Assembly: GCA_012837465.1 (NCBI GenBank)
Contig: DURG01000111.1
Span: forward strand, 1 to 16,974
Reading direction: 5' to 3'
DNA from: Propionibacterium sp.
GTDB taxonomy: Bacteria; Actinomycetota; Actinomycetes; Propionibacteriales; Propionibacteriaceae
Length of the DNA: 16,974 bases
Made by a program: the position numbers and the translations under genes. The notes under the pieces are model-generated. The model saw only the letters and a program-made list of their open reading frames with translations, was not told the DNA's origin and ran no database searches. Shown here piece by piece: positions 6,849-13,458 of this stretch. Every line of letters starts with the position of its first letter. Within the stretch, counting starts at the first letter, position 1.

Positions 6849-8249
6849 ATGGCCAAGAACCTGACCGTCGGATCGCCGCTCCGCCTCATCGTCGTCTTCA
6901 CGTTGCCCCTGCTCATCGGCAACCTGTTCCAGCAGGCGTACGCCCTGTCGGACACCATCGTCGTGGGCCGCATGCTGGGCGTCGATGCGCTGGCGGCAGT
7001 TGGTGCCTCGGGCAGCCTGCAGTTCCTCCTCTTCGGCTTCGCGATGGGCACCTCGGCCGGCCTGGCCATCCCGGTGTCGCGCGCCTACGGTGCCGGGGAC
7101 CTGCCCGCGATGCGCCGCGCCGTCACCACCGGCATCCTGATCAGCAGCACCATCGCCATCGCCATCACGCTCATCGGCACCCTCGGCGCCCCGACGTTGC
7201 TGACCTGGCTGGGCACCCCGTCGGAGCTCATGCCGCAGTCGACGACGTTCCTCGGCGTGCTGTTCAGCGGCGCGTTGGCGACGGTGGCGTTCAACTACCT
7301 CAGCTCCGTGATCCGGGCGCTCGGCGACAGCCGCACGCCGCTGTACTTCCTCATCATCGCCTGCACGCTCAACGTGGCGCTGGTCGTCGCCTTCATCGGC
7401 GGCCTCGGCACCGGCGTGGGCGGCGCTGCGCTCGCCACCGTGCTGTCCCAACTCGTGTCCGTGCTGCTGTGCGCCCTGCTCATCTGGCGCCGGATGCCCG
7501 ACCTGCACCTGCGCAGGGCCGATTGGCGCATCTCCCTGCGCGACATTCGCGAGTCCTCGAGGCTCGGCCTCACCCTGGGCTTCCAGATGTCGATCATCGC
7601 CATCGGCGCCGCCATGCTCCAGTTCGGCATCAACGGGCTGGGCACCAACGCCGTGGCGGCCTTCACCGCGGCGATGCGCGTCGACCAGGTCGCCGTCATC
7701 CCGCTGGCGACGGTGGGCGTGGCGATGACCACCTACGTGGCGCAGAACGCCGGTGCCCGCCAGTGGGCGCGCATCCGCACCGGGGTGCGCCAGGCGCTCC
7801 TGCTGGCCGTGGGGATGTCGCTGGTGCTCGGCCTGCTGATCTTCCTCTTCGGCACGAACATGGTGGAACTCTTCGTTGGTTCCGGCCAAGGCGTCGTCGT
7901 GTCCATGGCACACCGCTACCTGGTCATCAATGCCGCGCTCTACGCGATCCTCGCCATCCTCTTCGTGATCCGCCACGTCATCCAGGGCTTGGGCTCCACC
8001 TTCGCCCCGACGATGGCGGGTGTGCTCGAACTGGTGGCCCGCGGCGTCATCGGCCTGTTCGTCGTGCAGCACGTCGGTTTCATCGGGGTCATCCTCGCCG
8101 CCCCCGCGGCCTGGATCGCTGCGCTCATCCCGCTGCTGGCTGCGTGGCACTTCCACCGGCGCCGGCTGGTGTCCGACGAGGCGGCCGACGCCGCCCGCGC
8201 CCTGGCAGAGGAGCCCGCCGAGGGATGCCTGCAGCCCTGCCCGGCCTGA
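6849..8249 (+). CDS. MATE-family efflux transporter
   Basis: This 466-residue polytopic membrane protein belongs to the multidrug and toxic compound extrusion family, which exports drugs or metabolites using a Na+ or H+ gradient. The N-terminal pattern is typical: PLRLIVVFTLPLLIGNLFQQ, then ALSDTIVVGRMLGVDALAAVGASGS. The repeat in the second half is recognisable (GLGTNAVAAFTAAMRVDQVAVIPLATVGVAMTTYVAQNAGA), and the length fits the usual 12-helix family. It is closest in feel to the MepA/NorM-like bacterial groups; the substrate cannot be predicted. The start is the ATG at 6849, directly at the first conserved segment; the frame is open to 6597 but the extra residues are not membrane-protein-like. 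AGAAG lies about 8 nt upstream as a weak ribosome site. It is divergent from the amino-acid transporter and convergent with the GNAT-hydrolase gene 22 bp away. Confidence 0.93.
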   Translation: MAKNLTVGSPLRLIVVFTLPLLIGNLFQQAYALSDTIVVGRMLGVDALAAVGASGSLQFLLFGFAMGTSAGLAIPVSRAYGAGDLPAMRRAVTTGILISSTIAIAITLIGTLGAPTLLTWLGTPSELMPQSTTFLGVLFSGALATVAFNYLSSVIRALGDSRTPLYFLIIACTLNVALVVAFIGGLGTGVGGAALATVLSQLVSVLLCALLIWRRMPDLHLRRADWRISLRDIRESSRLGLTLGFQMSIIAIGAAMLQFGINGLGTNAVAAFTAAMRVDQVAVIPLATVGVAMTTYVAQNAGARQWARIRTGVRQALLLAVGMSLVLGLLIFLFGTNMVELFVGSGQGVVVSMAHRYLVINAALYAILAILFVIRHVIQGLGSTFAPTMAGVLELVARGVIGLFVVQHVGFIGVILAAPAAWIAALIPLLAAWHFHRRRLVSDEAADAARALAEEPAEGCLQPCPA

Positions 8250-8271
8250 GTCTGCAATCGGGCCATGCCGG

Positions 8272-9345
8272 CTACCTGCGCGGTGACTGATTGCCCCAGG
8301 CGCGCAGGATCGCGGTGCGGGTACGCTCGTCGATGACCATGTCCAGGTGGCTCGACGAGGGAAGCTCCAACTGCTCGGCGCCGAGCAGTTCGGCCACGGG
8401 GCGTCCCCGATCAGGGAACTGCGGGCCCCAGACGACCATCGTGCGCGCCGCGGGGATGGGCACGTCGACGCCGTTCTTGCGCTCGTCGCGGGCGGGTGAA
8501 CTCTCCGGGCGGCGCGGGTGGCCGTCCTCCACCTTGCCGTAGGTGGCGTCGTGGTCGAGCAGCCCGGGGCGCGGTTCGACCAGTTGGCGGCCCGGGTCCA
8601 GGAGCGGGGCGGGAACCGACGGCTCGAGCAGGATCAACCCCACCACGGCGGGGTGGTCCGCCACCGTCATCGACACCAGTCCGCCCATCGACCAGGCAAC
8701 CACCACCACAGGGTGCTCGGCCGCATCGAGGGCCGCCGCCACCTGCGAGGCCTGCCCGGCGGTGGTCAGCGTCGCAGGGTCGGAGCCGGCCTGGAGGTCC
8801 GGAGTCAGGATCTGCTCCGCGCCAAGCCTGCGCACGTCGTCGTGCCAGGCGTCGAAGATGCCGGGGTAGGTGCAGGCGCCGTGCACCAGCACCCAGGTGG
8901 CCGGGAGGTCCTTGGCGAACCAGTCGGTGGCATTGGGGTTGTCGTTGAACGGCTCGACGGCGGCGTAACCCTCGGCGCGGTAGAGACGGTTGGCGGTGTC
9001 GAGGTCACGGTTGGTGTCGAGCACCATCCGCTGCGCGCCCAGCCCGATGGCCCGGCGCTCCAACTCGTGCAACAGCGCCCGCCCCGCCCCCGTGCCGCGC
9101 GCCTCGGGCGTGACGAAGAGGTGCTTGATCTCCATGCCCTCGCCCTCGACCGGCCGGATCCCTCCGACGCCGACTGCCTCACCGTCGCGCTCGGCCACCA
9201 GCAGGACGCCTCGGGAGAAATCGGCCGGCTTGGGCTGGTACGCAGTGCCCGCACCGCGCCAGATCTCGATGCGCTCGCCGAAGTAGCCGTCGAGCAGGCC
9301 GGCTGCCCCTGGATCAGCGGCGCTGGTGGCGCGGAACCGCAGCAC
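8272..9345 (-). CDS. GNAT acetyltransferase fused to alpha/beta hydrolase
   Basis: This 357-residue two-domain protein starts with a complete GNAT N-acetyltransferase (1-147). Its acetyl-CoA motif A is VTPEARGTGAGRALL (78-92, with RGTGAG), followed by the motif B pattern TANRLYRAEGY and a WFAKDL end. With almost no linker an alpha/beta hydrolase begins at 150: oxyanion segment LVHGAC (153-158), nucleophile elbow AWSMGG with Ser219 (Ala where Gly is usual), and His333 in SSSHLDMVID. The usual acidic residue after the sixth strand is unclear (WGPQFPD). The hydrolase half is short, with a much reduced lid. Substrates of both halves are unknown. The start is a GTG at 9345 with GAGG upstream, 9 nt after the msrA stop, so it is translated from the msrA operon. 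A sequencing-error fusion is unlikely because the frame is open throughout. Confidence 0.85.
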   Translation of the reverse strand: MLRFRATSAADPGAAGLLDGYFGERIEIWRGAGTAYQPKPADFSRGVLLVAERDGEAVGVGGIRPVEGEGMEIKHLFVTPEARGTGAGRALLHELERRAIGLGAQRMVLDTNRDLDTANRLYRAEGYAAVEPFNDNPNATDWFAKDLPATWVLVHGACTYPGIFDAWHDDVRRLGAEQILTPDLQAGSDPATLTTAGQASQVAAALDAAEHPVVVVAWSMGGLVSMTVADHPAVVGLILLEPSVPAPLLDPGRQLVEPRPGLLDHDATYGKVEDGHPRRPESSPARDERKNGVDVPIPAARTMVVWGPQFPDRGRPVAELLGAEQLELPSSSHLDMVIDERTRTAILRAWGNQSPRR

Positions 9346-9354
9346 TCCGGTGCC

Positions 9355-10011
9355 TCAGCCGCACTTCACGCCGGTGGCGTGGTTGGGGCAGTAGCCGTCG
9401 GGGTTCTTGTGGAGGTACTGCTGGTGCTCGTCCTCGGCGTAGTAGAAGAGTTGGTCCATCGTGATCTCCGTCGAGATCGGGCCGTACTCCTCGGCGGTGA
9501 GGCGCTCCTGGAAGGCGTCGCGGCTGCGTTCTGCTGCCTGGCGCTGGCCCTCGTCGACGGGGAAGATCGCCGAACGGTACTGGGTGCCCAGGTCGTTGCC
9601 CTGCCGGTAGACCTGCGTGGGGTCGTGGTTCTCCCAGAACAGGGTGAGCAGGTCGTCGTAGCTCACCTTGGCCGGGTCGTAGACGACCTTGACGGTCTCG
9701 GTGTGGCCGGTGTGGCCCGTGCAGGTTTCCTCGTAGGTGGGATTCGGCGTGAAGCCGCCCATATAGCCGACCGCGGTGTTGAGCACTCCGTCGACCTGCC
9801 AGAACATGCGCTCCTCACCCCAGAAGCAGCCCAGCGCGAAGTAGGCGGCCTCCGCGCCCTCGGGCACCTCGTCGAGCGGCAGGCCGAGCACCTGGTGGGT
9901 GGGCATGGGGTCGAGGACTGGGGTGTCGCGGCCCTCGAGGGCCTCCTCCTCGGTGACCATCTGCGGCTGGGACATGCGGGCGTTGAGCCAGGCCATGACG
10001 TCGATTTCCAT
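9355..10011 (-). CDS. msrA: Peptide methionine sulfoxide reductase A
   Basis: This 218-residue cytoplasmic enzyme reduces methionine-S-sulfoxide in proteins back to methionine. The catalytic motif GCFWGEE carries Cys62. Family segments follow: VGYMGGFTPNPTYEETCTGHTGH (81-103), FWENHDPTQVYRQGNDLGTQYRSAIF (125-150) and AEDEHQQYLHKNP (192-204). C208 and C217 near the C-terminus are the likely resolving cysteines for recycling by thioredoxin. The N-terminal extension with EEALEGRDTP matches the longer E. coli-like type. Two starts are possible: ATG at 10011 (chosen, because TAGCCT lies exactly 6 nt before it) and ATG at 9996, which would also fit homologues. It follows the small membrane-protein gene by 32 bp and precedes the GNAT-hydrolase gene by 9 bp, so it could be transcribed both from its own promoter and with ung. 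Confidence 0.95.
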   Translation of the reverse strand: MEIDVMAWLNARMSQPQMVTEEEALEGRDTPVLDPMPTHQVLGLPLDEVPEGAEAAYFALGCFWGEERMFWQVDGVLNTAVGYMGGFTPNPTYEETCTGHTGHTETVKVVYDPAKVSYDDLLTLFWENHDPTQVYRQGNDLGTQYRSAIFPVDEGQRQAAERSRDAFQERLTAEEYGPISTEITMDQLFYYAEDEHQQYLHKNPDGYCPNHATGVKCG

Positions 10012-10017
10012 TCTGCA

Positions 10018-10023
10018 AGGCTA
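10018..10023 (-). promoter_or_regulatory. -10 box TAGCCT, leaderless start of msrA
   Basis: TAGCCT on the minus strand, 6 nt before the ATG at 10011. It suggests msrA has its own promoter inside the ung-msrA gene run. Confidence 0.5.
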
Positions 10024-10043
10024 CCCGGGCCCGTGGACGGAGA

Positions 10044-10283
10044 CTAGGGCCCAGAGTCCTCCCCGGTGATCACGCCGTAGAGGCCGCGCACGATCATGTA
10101 GGCGCCGACGCCGCCACCCACCACCCAGAGCGCACGACGCCCGGGGCCCGCGTTGGCGTAGGGCTTCGCGGGCTCCTCCTCTGCCACGTACTCCTGTTCG
10201 ACGTACTCCTCGCGGGGTTCATGGTCGTCATCAAGGAGGTGGTCGTCGGCGGGGTCGGCGGGATCCGGGGTGCGCTCATCCAT
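10044..10283 (-). CDS. Small acidic single-pass membrane protein, unknown function
   Basis: This 79-residue protein has a very acidic N-terminal half: about 19 Asp/Glu in residues 1-38, with EEYVEQEYVAEEE at 25-37. A short Pro/Ala/Gly linker, GRR, and one hydrophobic segment (about 51-72, ALWVVGGGVGAYMIVRGLYG) follow. The topology is probably N-in with a C-terminal anchor, given the Arg pair before the segment. I do not recognise a family. The start is the ATG at 10283, 4 nt after the ung stop; CAGACT lies 6 nt before the ATG but sits in the end of ung, so coupling to ung is the simpler reading. The tight packing between ung and msrA supports it being a real gene. Confidence 0.72.
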   Translation of the reverse strand: MDERTPDPADPADDHLLDDDHEPREEYVEQEYVAEEEPAKPYANAGPGRRALWVVGGGVGAYMIVRGLYGVITGEDSGP

Positions 10284-10287
10284 GGGG

Positions 10288-10974
10288 TCAGTCTGCCTGC
10301 TGGTGGCGTCCCCAGTCGATGGGCTCGCCGCCCTGCTCCTGGAGAAGTCGGTTCGCTGTGCTGAACGGGCGCGAGCCGTAGAACCCGTTCCGGGCGGAGA
10401 GGGGTGATGGGTGGGCGCTGGCGATCACGGGGGTCTCGCCCAACATGGGCTTGGCGGACTGGGCGTCGCGGCCCCAGAGGATCGCGACGAGCGGGCCGCC
10501 CCGTCGTGCCAGGGCCTTGACCGCCGCGGCGGTGACCTCCTCCCAGCCCTTGCCCCGGTGGGAGGCTGGCGCGCCGGGGCGCACGGTGAGCACCCTGTTG
10601 AGCAGCAGGACGCCCTGCTCGAACCAGGCGGTGAGGTCCCCGTGGAGGGCTTGGGGGATGCCCAGATCGGTCTCCAGTTCGCGGTAGATGTTGCGCAGGC
10701 TGCCGGGGATGGGCCGCACGTCCGGGTTCACGGAGAAGGACAGTCCCATCGCGTGGCCGGGGGTGGGGTAGGGGTCCTGACCGAGGATCAGCACCCGCAC
10801 GTCGGCCATGGGGCGGCTGAATGCGCGCAGGATGTGCTCGCCGGCAGGGAGGTAGGCGTGCCCGCCGGCGATCTCCTCGCGCAGGAATCGGCCCATCGCC
10901 GTGATGTTGTCCTCGACGGGCGCGAGGGCCTCGGCCCAATCGGGGGCCACGAGTTCGGACAGCGGCTTCGGCAT
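10288..10974 (-). CDS. ung: Uracil-DNA glycosylase, family 1
   Basis: This 228-residue enzyme removes uracil from DNA to start base excision repair, countering cytosine deamination. All family 1 marks are present: the water-activating loop GQDPYP (65-70, Asp67), GLSFSV with Phe80 that stacks on uracil, LLLNRVLTV with Asn126, and HPSPLS (188-193) with the catalytic His188. The length matches E. coli Ung. The start is the ATG at 10974, where the family similarity begins; the frame is open to 11118, but that upstream part is low-complexity and crosses the control region. There is no Shine-Dalgarno; a weak CAGAGT lies 6 nt upstream. It heads a minus-strand run with the small membrane protein, msrA and the GNAT-hydrolase. 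Two ATCTAGAT palindromes lie 40-80 bp upstream of its start. Confidence 0.96.
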   Translation of the reverse strand: MPKPLSELVAPDWAEALAPVEDNITAMGRFLREEIAGGHAYLPAGEHILRAFSRPMADVRVLILGQDPYPTPGHAMGLSFSVNPDVRPIPGSLRNIYRELETDLGIPQALHGDLTAWFEQGVLLLNRVLTVRPGAPASHRGKGWEEVTAAAVKALARRGGPLVAILWGRDAQSAKPMLGETPVIASAHPSPLSARNGFYGSRPFSTANRLLQEQGGEPIDWGRHQQAD

Positions 10975-10980
10975 GCCCCA

Positions 10981-10986
10981 ACTCTG
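10981..10986 (-). promoter_or_regulatory. Weak -10 box CAGAGT before ung
   Basis: CAGAGT on the minus strand, 6 nt before the ung ATG. It lacks the first T of TANNNT, so it is a weak candidate. A TAGATT at 11015-11020 on the same strand is an alternative that would give a leader of about 35 nt. Confidence 0.3.
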
Positions 10987-11012
10987 GCACAGGGCCGTGG
11001 GCCACCTCCGCC

Positions 11013-11056
11013 CAAATCTAGATTCAGGCTGTCTGACGCTCGCAGATCTAGATTTG
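11013..11056. repeat. Inverted repeat with two ATCTAGAT palindromes 30 bp apart
   Basis: CAAATCTAGAT (11013-11023) and ATCTAGATTTG (11046-11056) are perfect 11-bp inverted repeats. Each contains the palindrome ATCTAGAT (11016-11023 and 11046-11053), with centres exactly 30 bp apart, close to three helical turns. They stand out as AT-rich sites containing CTAG in GC-rich DNA, between ung and the divergent DUF4097-like gene. They may be paired operator sites. Alternatively, each arm holds an outward-facing TAGATT -10 box. Confidence 0.6.
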
Positions 11057-11082
11057 AGAGCCCCTCCGCGCCGGGGACGCCC

Positions 11083-11104
11083 GACGCTCAGGGGACGCTC
11101 AGGG
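11083..11104. repeat. Perfect 11-bp tandem duplication
   Basis: GACGCTCAGGG occurs twice head to tail (11083-11093, 11094-11104), about 45-65 bp upstream of the TAGCAT box of the DUF4097-like gene. A third GACGCTC is at 11035-11041. It may be an activator site or simple slippage. Confidence 0.6.
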
Positions 11105-11147
11105 TGGAAGAGTCGCAAATTAGGGTTCCCATTGTGGAAAACGCGGG

Positions 11148-11153
11148 TAGCAT
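11148..11153 (+). promoter_or_regulatory. -10 box TAGCAT, probably leaderless DUF4097-like gene
   Basis: TAGCAT, then 7 nt, then the ATG at 11161. No Shine-Dalgarno is visible between them. TTCCCA (11126-11131) is a possible poor -35 with a 16-bp spacer. Confidence 0.5.
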
Positions 11154-11160
11154 TTTCGGC

Positions 11161-11961
11161 ATGAGTAACGCTGATCTGGGTCCGATTCTGGACGACCTGG
11201 CCGCGGGGCGCATCGACGCCCAGGAGGCCAGCAAACGCATCGAGGCCGCGAAGAAGGCCGCCGCGGGGAGCACCGACTCCCGCGCCACCGACGATTCACA
11301 GGCAACCTCGGCGAAGGGCGGGCCCAAGGCCGGAGGGCTCTCGCGCATCTCCGTCACCGCCGTCGGGCGTCGGGTCCGCATCGAGGGTGACCCATCCGTC
11401 AGCACCCTCACGATCGACGGCCCGCACGTGCTGCGCCGCATCGGAACCGTGATGGAGGTCAACTCCACCGGCGAGATCGGCCCCAACTTCCAGGGCTTCT
11501 CCCTGATCCGCCCGCCCCGCAGCCTCGACGACCTGCGCGACATCTCGCTCGGCAAGGAACTGGTCGTCAAGGTCAACCCCAAGCTCATCGTCGACGCCGA
11601 GGTCACCACCGGCGGCCTCCGCACCGTCGGCGTCCCGCGGCTGGGCCGCATCCGCGTCACCGCCGGCGGTTCCAACCTCGAGGACGTCGAGGAGATCGAG
11701 GACCTGCTCAGTCAGGCTGGCGGAATCTCCGTCGAGGGCCCCATCTCGCTGGGCCGCTCCCGCCTGAAGGTGGAATCGGGCACGCTCAACGTGCACCTCA
11801 CCAAGGGCGCCAACGTCACGATTCGTGGTGATGCGAGGCTCGGGCGCATCAGTTGGCCCGATGGCAACGACAAGGTCGACGAGTACATCGTCGGCAACGG
11901 CTCCGCCCGCCTCGACGTCGCCGTCGTCATGGGCATGGCCACGATCAAGGCGGATGAGTGA
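11161..11961 (+). CDS. DUF4097/YvlB-like beta-repeat protein with SHOCT-like N-terminal helix
   Basis: This 266-residue protein has three parts. Residues 3-33 form a short helical segment (ILDDLAAGRIDAQEASKRIEAA) of the SHOCT/YvlB N-terminal type. Residues 34-60 are a Lys/Ala/Gly/Ser linker. Residues 61-266 are short beta strands separated by Gly/Asp turns, with near-repeats such as VPRLGRIRVTAGG, GPISLGRSRLKVESG and DARLGRISW, suggesting a beta-solenoid like DUF4097. No signal peptide or membrane segment is seen, so it is probably cytosolic or membrane-associated. In Firmicutes, relatives such as YvlB and LiaX are tied to cell-envelope stress; a like role here is inference. The start ATG at 11161 has a -10 box 7 nt upstream. 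The next gene begins 1 nt after this stop and carries a similar short motif at its C-terminus, so the two form an operon and probably work together. Confidence 0.72.
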   Translation: MSNADLGPILDDLAAGRIDAQEASKRIEAAKKAAAGSTDSRATDDSQATSAKGGPKAGGLSRISVTAVGRRVRIEGDPSVSTLTIDGPHVLRRIGTVMEVNSTGEIGPNFQGFSLIRPPRSLDDLRDISLGKELVVKVNPKLIVDAEVTTGGLRTVGVPRLGRIRVTAGGSNLEDVEEIEDLLSQAGGISVEGPISLGRSRLKVESGTLNVHLTKGANVTIRGDARLGRISWPDGNDKVDEYIVGNGSARLDVAVVMGMATIKADE

Positions 11962-11962
11962 C

Positions 11963-12430
11963 ATGGCAAAGCCCCTCTACCACGCGCCGGCCGACTGCCC
12001 GGTCTGCGGCGACCAGCTCATCACCATCCGCAAGGGCTGCCTGCACTGCGGCACCGAGATCGCCGGAGAGTTCGCCAGTTGCGACTTCTGCTCGCTGAGC
12101 GACGGCGAACTCACGCTCCTGAAGGTCTTCCTCGCCTCGCGCGGCAACCTGCGCGAGGTGGAGAAGCACCTCCAGGTGTCGTACCCCACTGCCCGCGCCC
12201 GACTCGACGCGGTGCTCGCCAAGCTGGGCCTCGACCCCGCAGACCCGGCGGCCCAGCCCACCGCCGCTCACGCGGACGAACCGGTCGAGGACGATGGCAC
12301 GCAGGAGCAGTCGGAGTACGGGGACGCTGTGACCGAGGATCGAGGGACGCCCGAGGAGCAGATCCTCGCCCGCGTCGCACGCGGTGAGTTGAGCCCCGAC
12401 CTCGCCGCAGCACTCCTCGCGGAGGACTGA
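11963..12430 (+). CDS. DUF2089 zinc-ribbon / helix-turn-helix protein
   Basis: This 155-residue protein is probably a DNA-binding regulator. The N-terminus has a zinc-ribbon Cys set: CPVC (12-15), CLHC (26-29) and CDFC (40-43). It is followed by a helical region with a helix-turn-helix pattern, ASRGNLREVEKHLQVSYPTARARL (58-81), as in DUF2089 proteins. An acidic linker (95-128) leads to a C-terminal motif EEQILARVARGELSPDLAAALL (131-152), which matches the N-terminal helix of the preceding protein. The start is taken as the ATG at 11963 because AAGGCGG (11946-11952) lies 10 nt before it; an in-frame ATG at 11954 overlapping the previous stop is an alternative. It sits in one transcript with the DUF4097-like gene and is followed by a strong bidirectional terminator. 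The DNA target is unknown; the nearby ATCTAGAT pair is one candidate. Confidence 0.85.
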   Translation: MAKPLYHAPADCPVCGDQLITIRKGCLHCGTEIAGEFASCDFCSLSDGELTLLKVFLASRGNLREVEKHLQVSYPTARARLDAVLAKLGLDPADPAAQPTAAHADEPVEDDGTQEQSEYGDAVTEDRGTPEEQILARVARGELSPDLAAALLAED

Positions 12431-12441
12431 CGAACGAAGAG

Positions 12442-12473
12442 GAGGGCCGCCGTCCGGTTGGACGGCGGCCCTC
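12442..12473. terminator. Strong bidirectional terminator
   Basis: A perfect 14-bp stem (12442-12455 with 12460-12473) with a 4-nt loop GGTT. It lies between the convergent DUF2089 and greA genes and would serve both. The flank on the greA side is moderately T-rich (CTCTTCGTTC on the minus strand). Confidence 0.85.
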
Positions 12474-12493
12474 GCTGCGTGCGGGGGAGGTTG

Positions 12494-12997
12494 CTACAGG
12501 ACGGCGACCTTGACGATCTTCACCGTCAGTTCCTTGCCGTTGGGTGCCTCGTAGCTGACTTCGTCGCCGACCTTGGCGCCGAGGATCGCCGAGCCCATCG
12601 GGGACTGGGGGGAGAAGACGGTGTACTCCACCGAATCATCCGTGCCGAGCACTTCGCGGGAGCCGAGCAGGAACGTGTCGGTGTCGTCCTCGTCGCCGCC
12701 GTAGGCGACGGTGATGAGCTTGCCGGGGCCGACCTCGTCCTTGCCTCCCTCGGGCTCGCCCACCTGAGCGCGCCGCAGGAGGTCCTCGAGTTGGCGGATC
12801 CGGCCCTCCATCTGGCCCTGCTCCTCGCGGGCGGCGTGGTAGCCGCCGTTCTCGGACAGGTCACCTTCTTCGCGGGCGGCAGCGATCCGTGCGCTCACTT
12901 CTTCGCGGCCCACGGTCCTGAGCTCGTTCAGTTCGGCCTCGAGGTTGTCGTAGGCCTCCTGGGTGAGCCACACCACATCAGTAGCTGTTTCGGACAT
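12494..12997 (-). CDS. greA: Transcription elongation factor GreA
   Basis: This 167-residue factor enters the secondary channel of RNA polymerase and stimulates cleavage of backtracked RNA. The N-terminal coiled coil (about 8-78) carries the tip motif EEGDLSENGGYHAAREEQ (43-60), with the catalytic acidic residues Asp46 and Glu49. The C-terminal FKBP-like domain (80-167) contains SPMGSAILGAKVGDEV (132-147). The length is typical of actinobacterial GreA. The start is the ATG at 12997, 6 nt after TATTCT, which itself overlaps the stop of the upstream DUF4307 gene. It therefore has its own leaderless promoter although it follows DUF4307 closely. The greA-DUF4307-mca order is, as I recall, the mycobacterial one. 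Confidence 0.96.
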   Translation of the reverse strand: MSETATDVVWLTQEAYDNLEAELNELRTVGREEVSARIAAAREEGDLSENGGYHAAREEQGQMEGRIRQLEDLLRRAQVGEPEGGKDEVGPGKLITVAYGGDEDDTDTFLLGSREVLGTDDSVEYTVFSPQSPMGSAILGAKVGDEVSYEAPNGKELTVKIVKVAVL

Positions 12998-13003
12998 TGC
13001 GCC

Positions 13004-13009
13004 AGAATA
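13004..13009 (-). promoter_or_regulatory. -10 box TATTCT, leaderless start of greA
   Basis: TATTCT on the minus strand, 6 nt before the greA ATG. It abuts the DUF4307 stop codon (13010-13012) and is the closest of the set to the TATAAT consensus. Confidence 0.62.
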
Positions 13010-13417
13010 TCAGCCAGCCACCCGGCAACCCTCGATTCGAATCGCCGTGGCTTCCTTGATGGTGTTCAGCGACACCTCGACGGTGGTGAGCTTCTCCGTG
13101 CCGGGCGGGACCTGGACGATGCGCTCGGCGACCTTCTCGTAGCTCTCCGCCTGCGCGAACAGGCGGCACTCGACGGCGTCGGACGGAGTGGTGCGCTGCA
13201 CCACCATGTCGGCGGTGATCTCGGAGGCGGACGGCACCTCGAAGCCGCTGATCATCGCGACGACGGGCGGGTTGGAGGTGCGGAGCCCGGCGAGGATGAC
13301 CAGCACGATGGCCGTCAGCACGGCGACCCCGGCAAGCCCCCCGAGGAGGTAATCGGCGGCGGTGGCCTTCGGGTAGCGGGCCTGGATGCGTGCTTGGTCG
13401 GTCGTCACGGAGACCAT
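13010..13417 (-). CDS. DUF4307-type membrane protein
   Basis: This is a 135-residue protein with one transmembrane segment at about residues 23-45 (LLGGLAGVAVLTAIVLVILAG). A short cytoplasmic N-terminus (TTDQARIQARYP) precedes it, and an extracytoplasmic beta-rich domain follows with two cysteines (C84, C131) that could pair. This layout and the position between greA and mca match the actinobacterial DUF4307 family (Rv1081c in M. tuberculosis, from memory). The function is unknown. The start is the ATG at 13417 with AGGG 5 nt upstream; a GTG three codons later is possible. The same frame stays open far upstream, to 15076, but that part only mirrors mca and the repeat cluster. It is divergent from mca, 54 bp away. 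Confidence 0.83.
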   Translation of the reverse strand: MVSVTTDQARIQARYPKATAADYLLGGLAGVAVLTAIVLVILAGLRTSNPPVVAMISGFEVPSASEITADMVVQRTTPSDAVECRLFAQAESYEKVAERIVQVPPGTEKLTTVEVSLNTIKEATAIRIEGCRVAG

Positions 13418-13458
13418 TGTGCCCTGAGACGGGAATGGCCTTGAGGAGGGGGTCACGG

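Noticed and set aside
6609..8156. Minus-strand open frame of 515 codons, rich in Asp/His/Gln
   Set aside because: Antisense shadow of the MATE gene; the composition is an artefact of GC-rich codon use.
8518..10047. Plus-strand open frame of 509 codons
   Set aside because: Antisense to the GNAT-hydrolase and msrA genes, which carry intact catalytic motifs.
10044..10283. Treating the 79-codon frame as spurious
   Set aside because: Rejected as an explanation: the frame fits exactly between ung and msrA, and has an orderly acidic-linker-membrane layout.
11013..11056. Inverted repeat as a transcription terminator
   Set aside because: The loop is 22 nt, there is no T tract, and it lies between divergent genes, where a terminator is not expected.
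11013..11060. PafBC-type (RecA-NDp) DNA-damage promoter before ung
   Set aside because: CGTCAGAC upstream of TAGATT on the minus strand resembles TTGTCRGTG, but matches only in part and the spacing to the -10 box is 10 rather than 8. There is also no actinobacterial LexA box.
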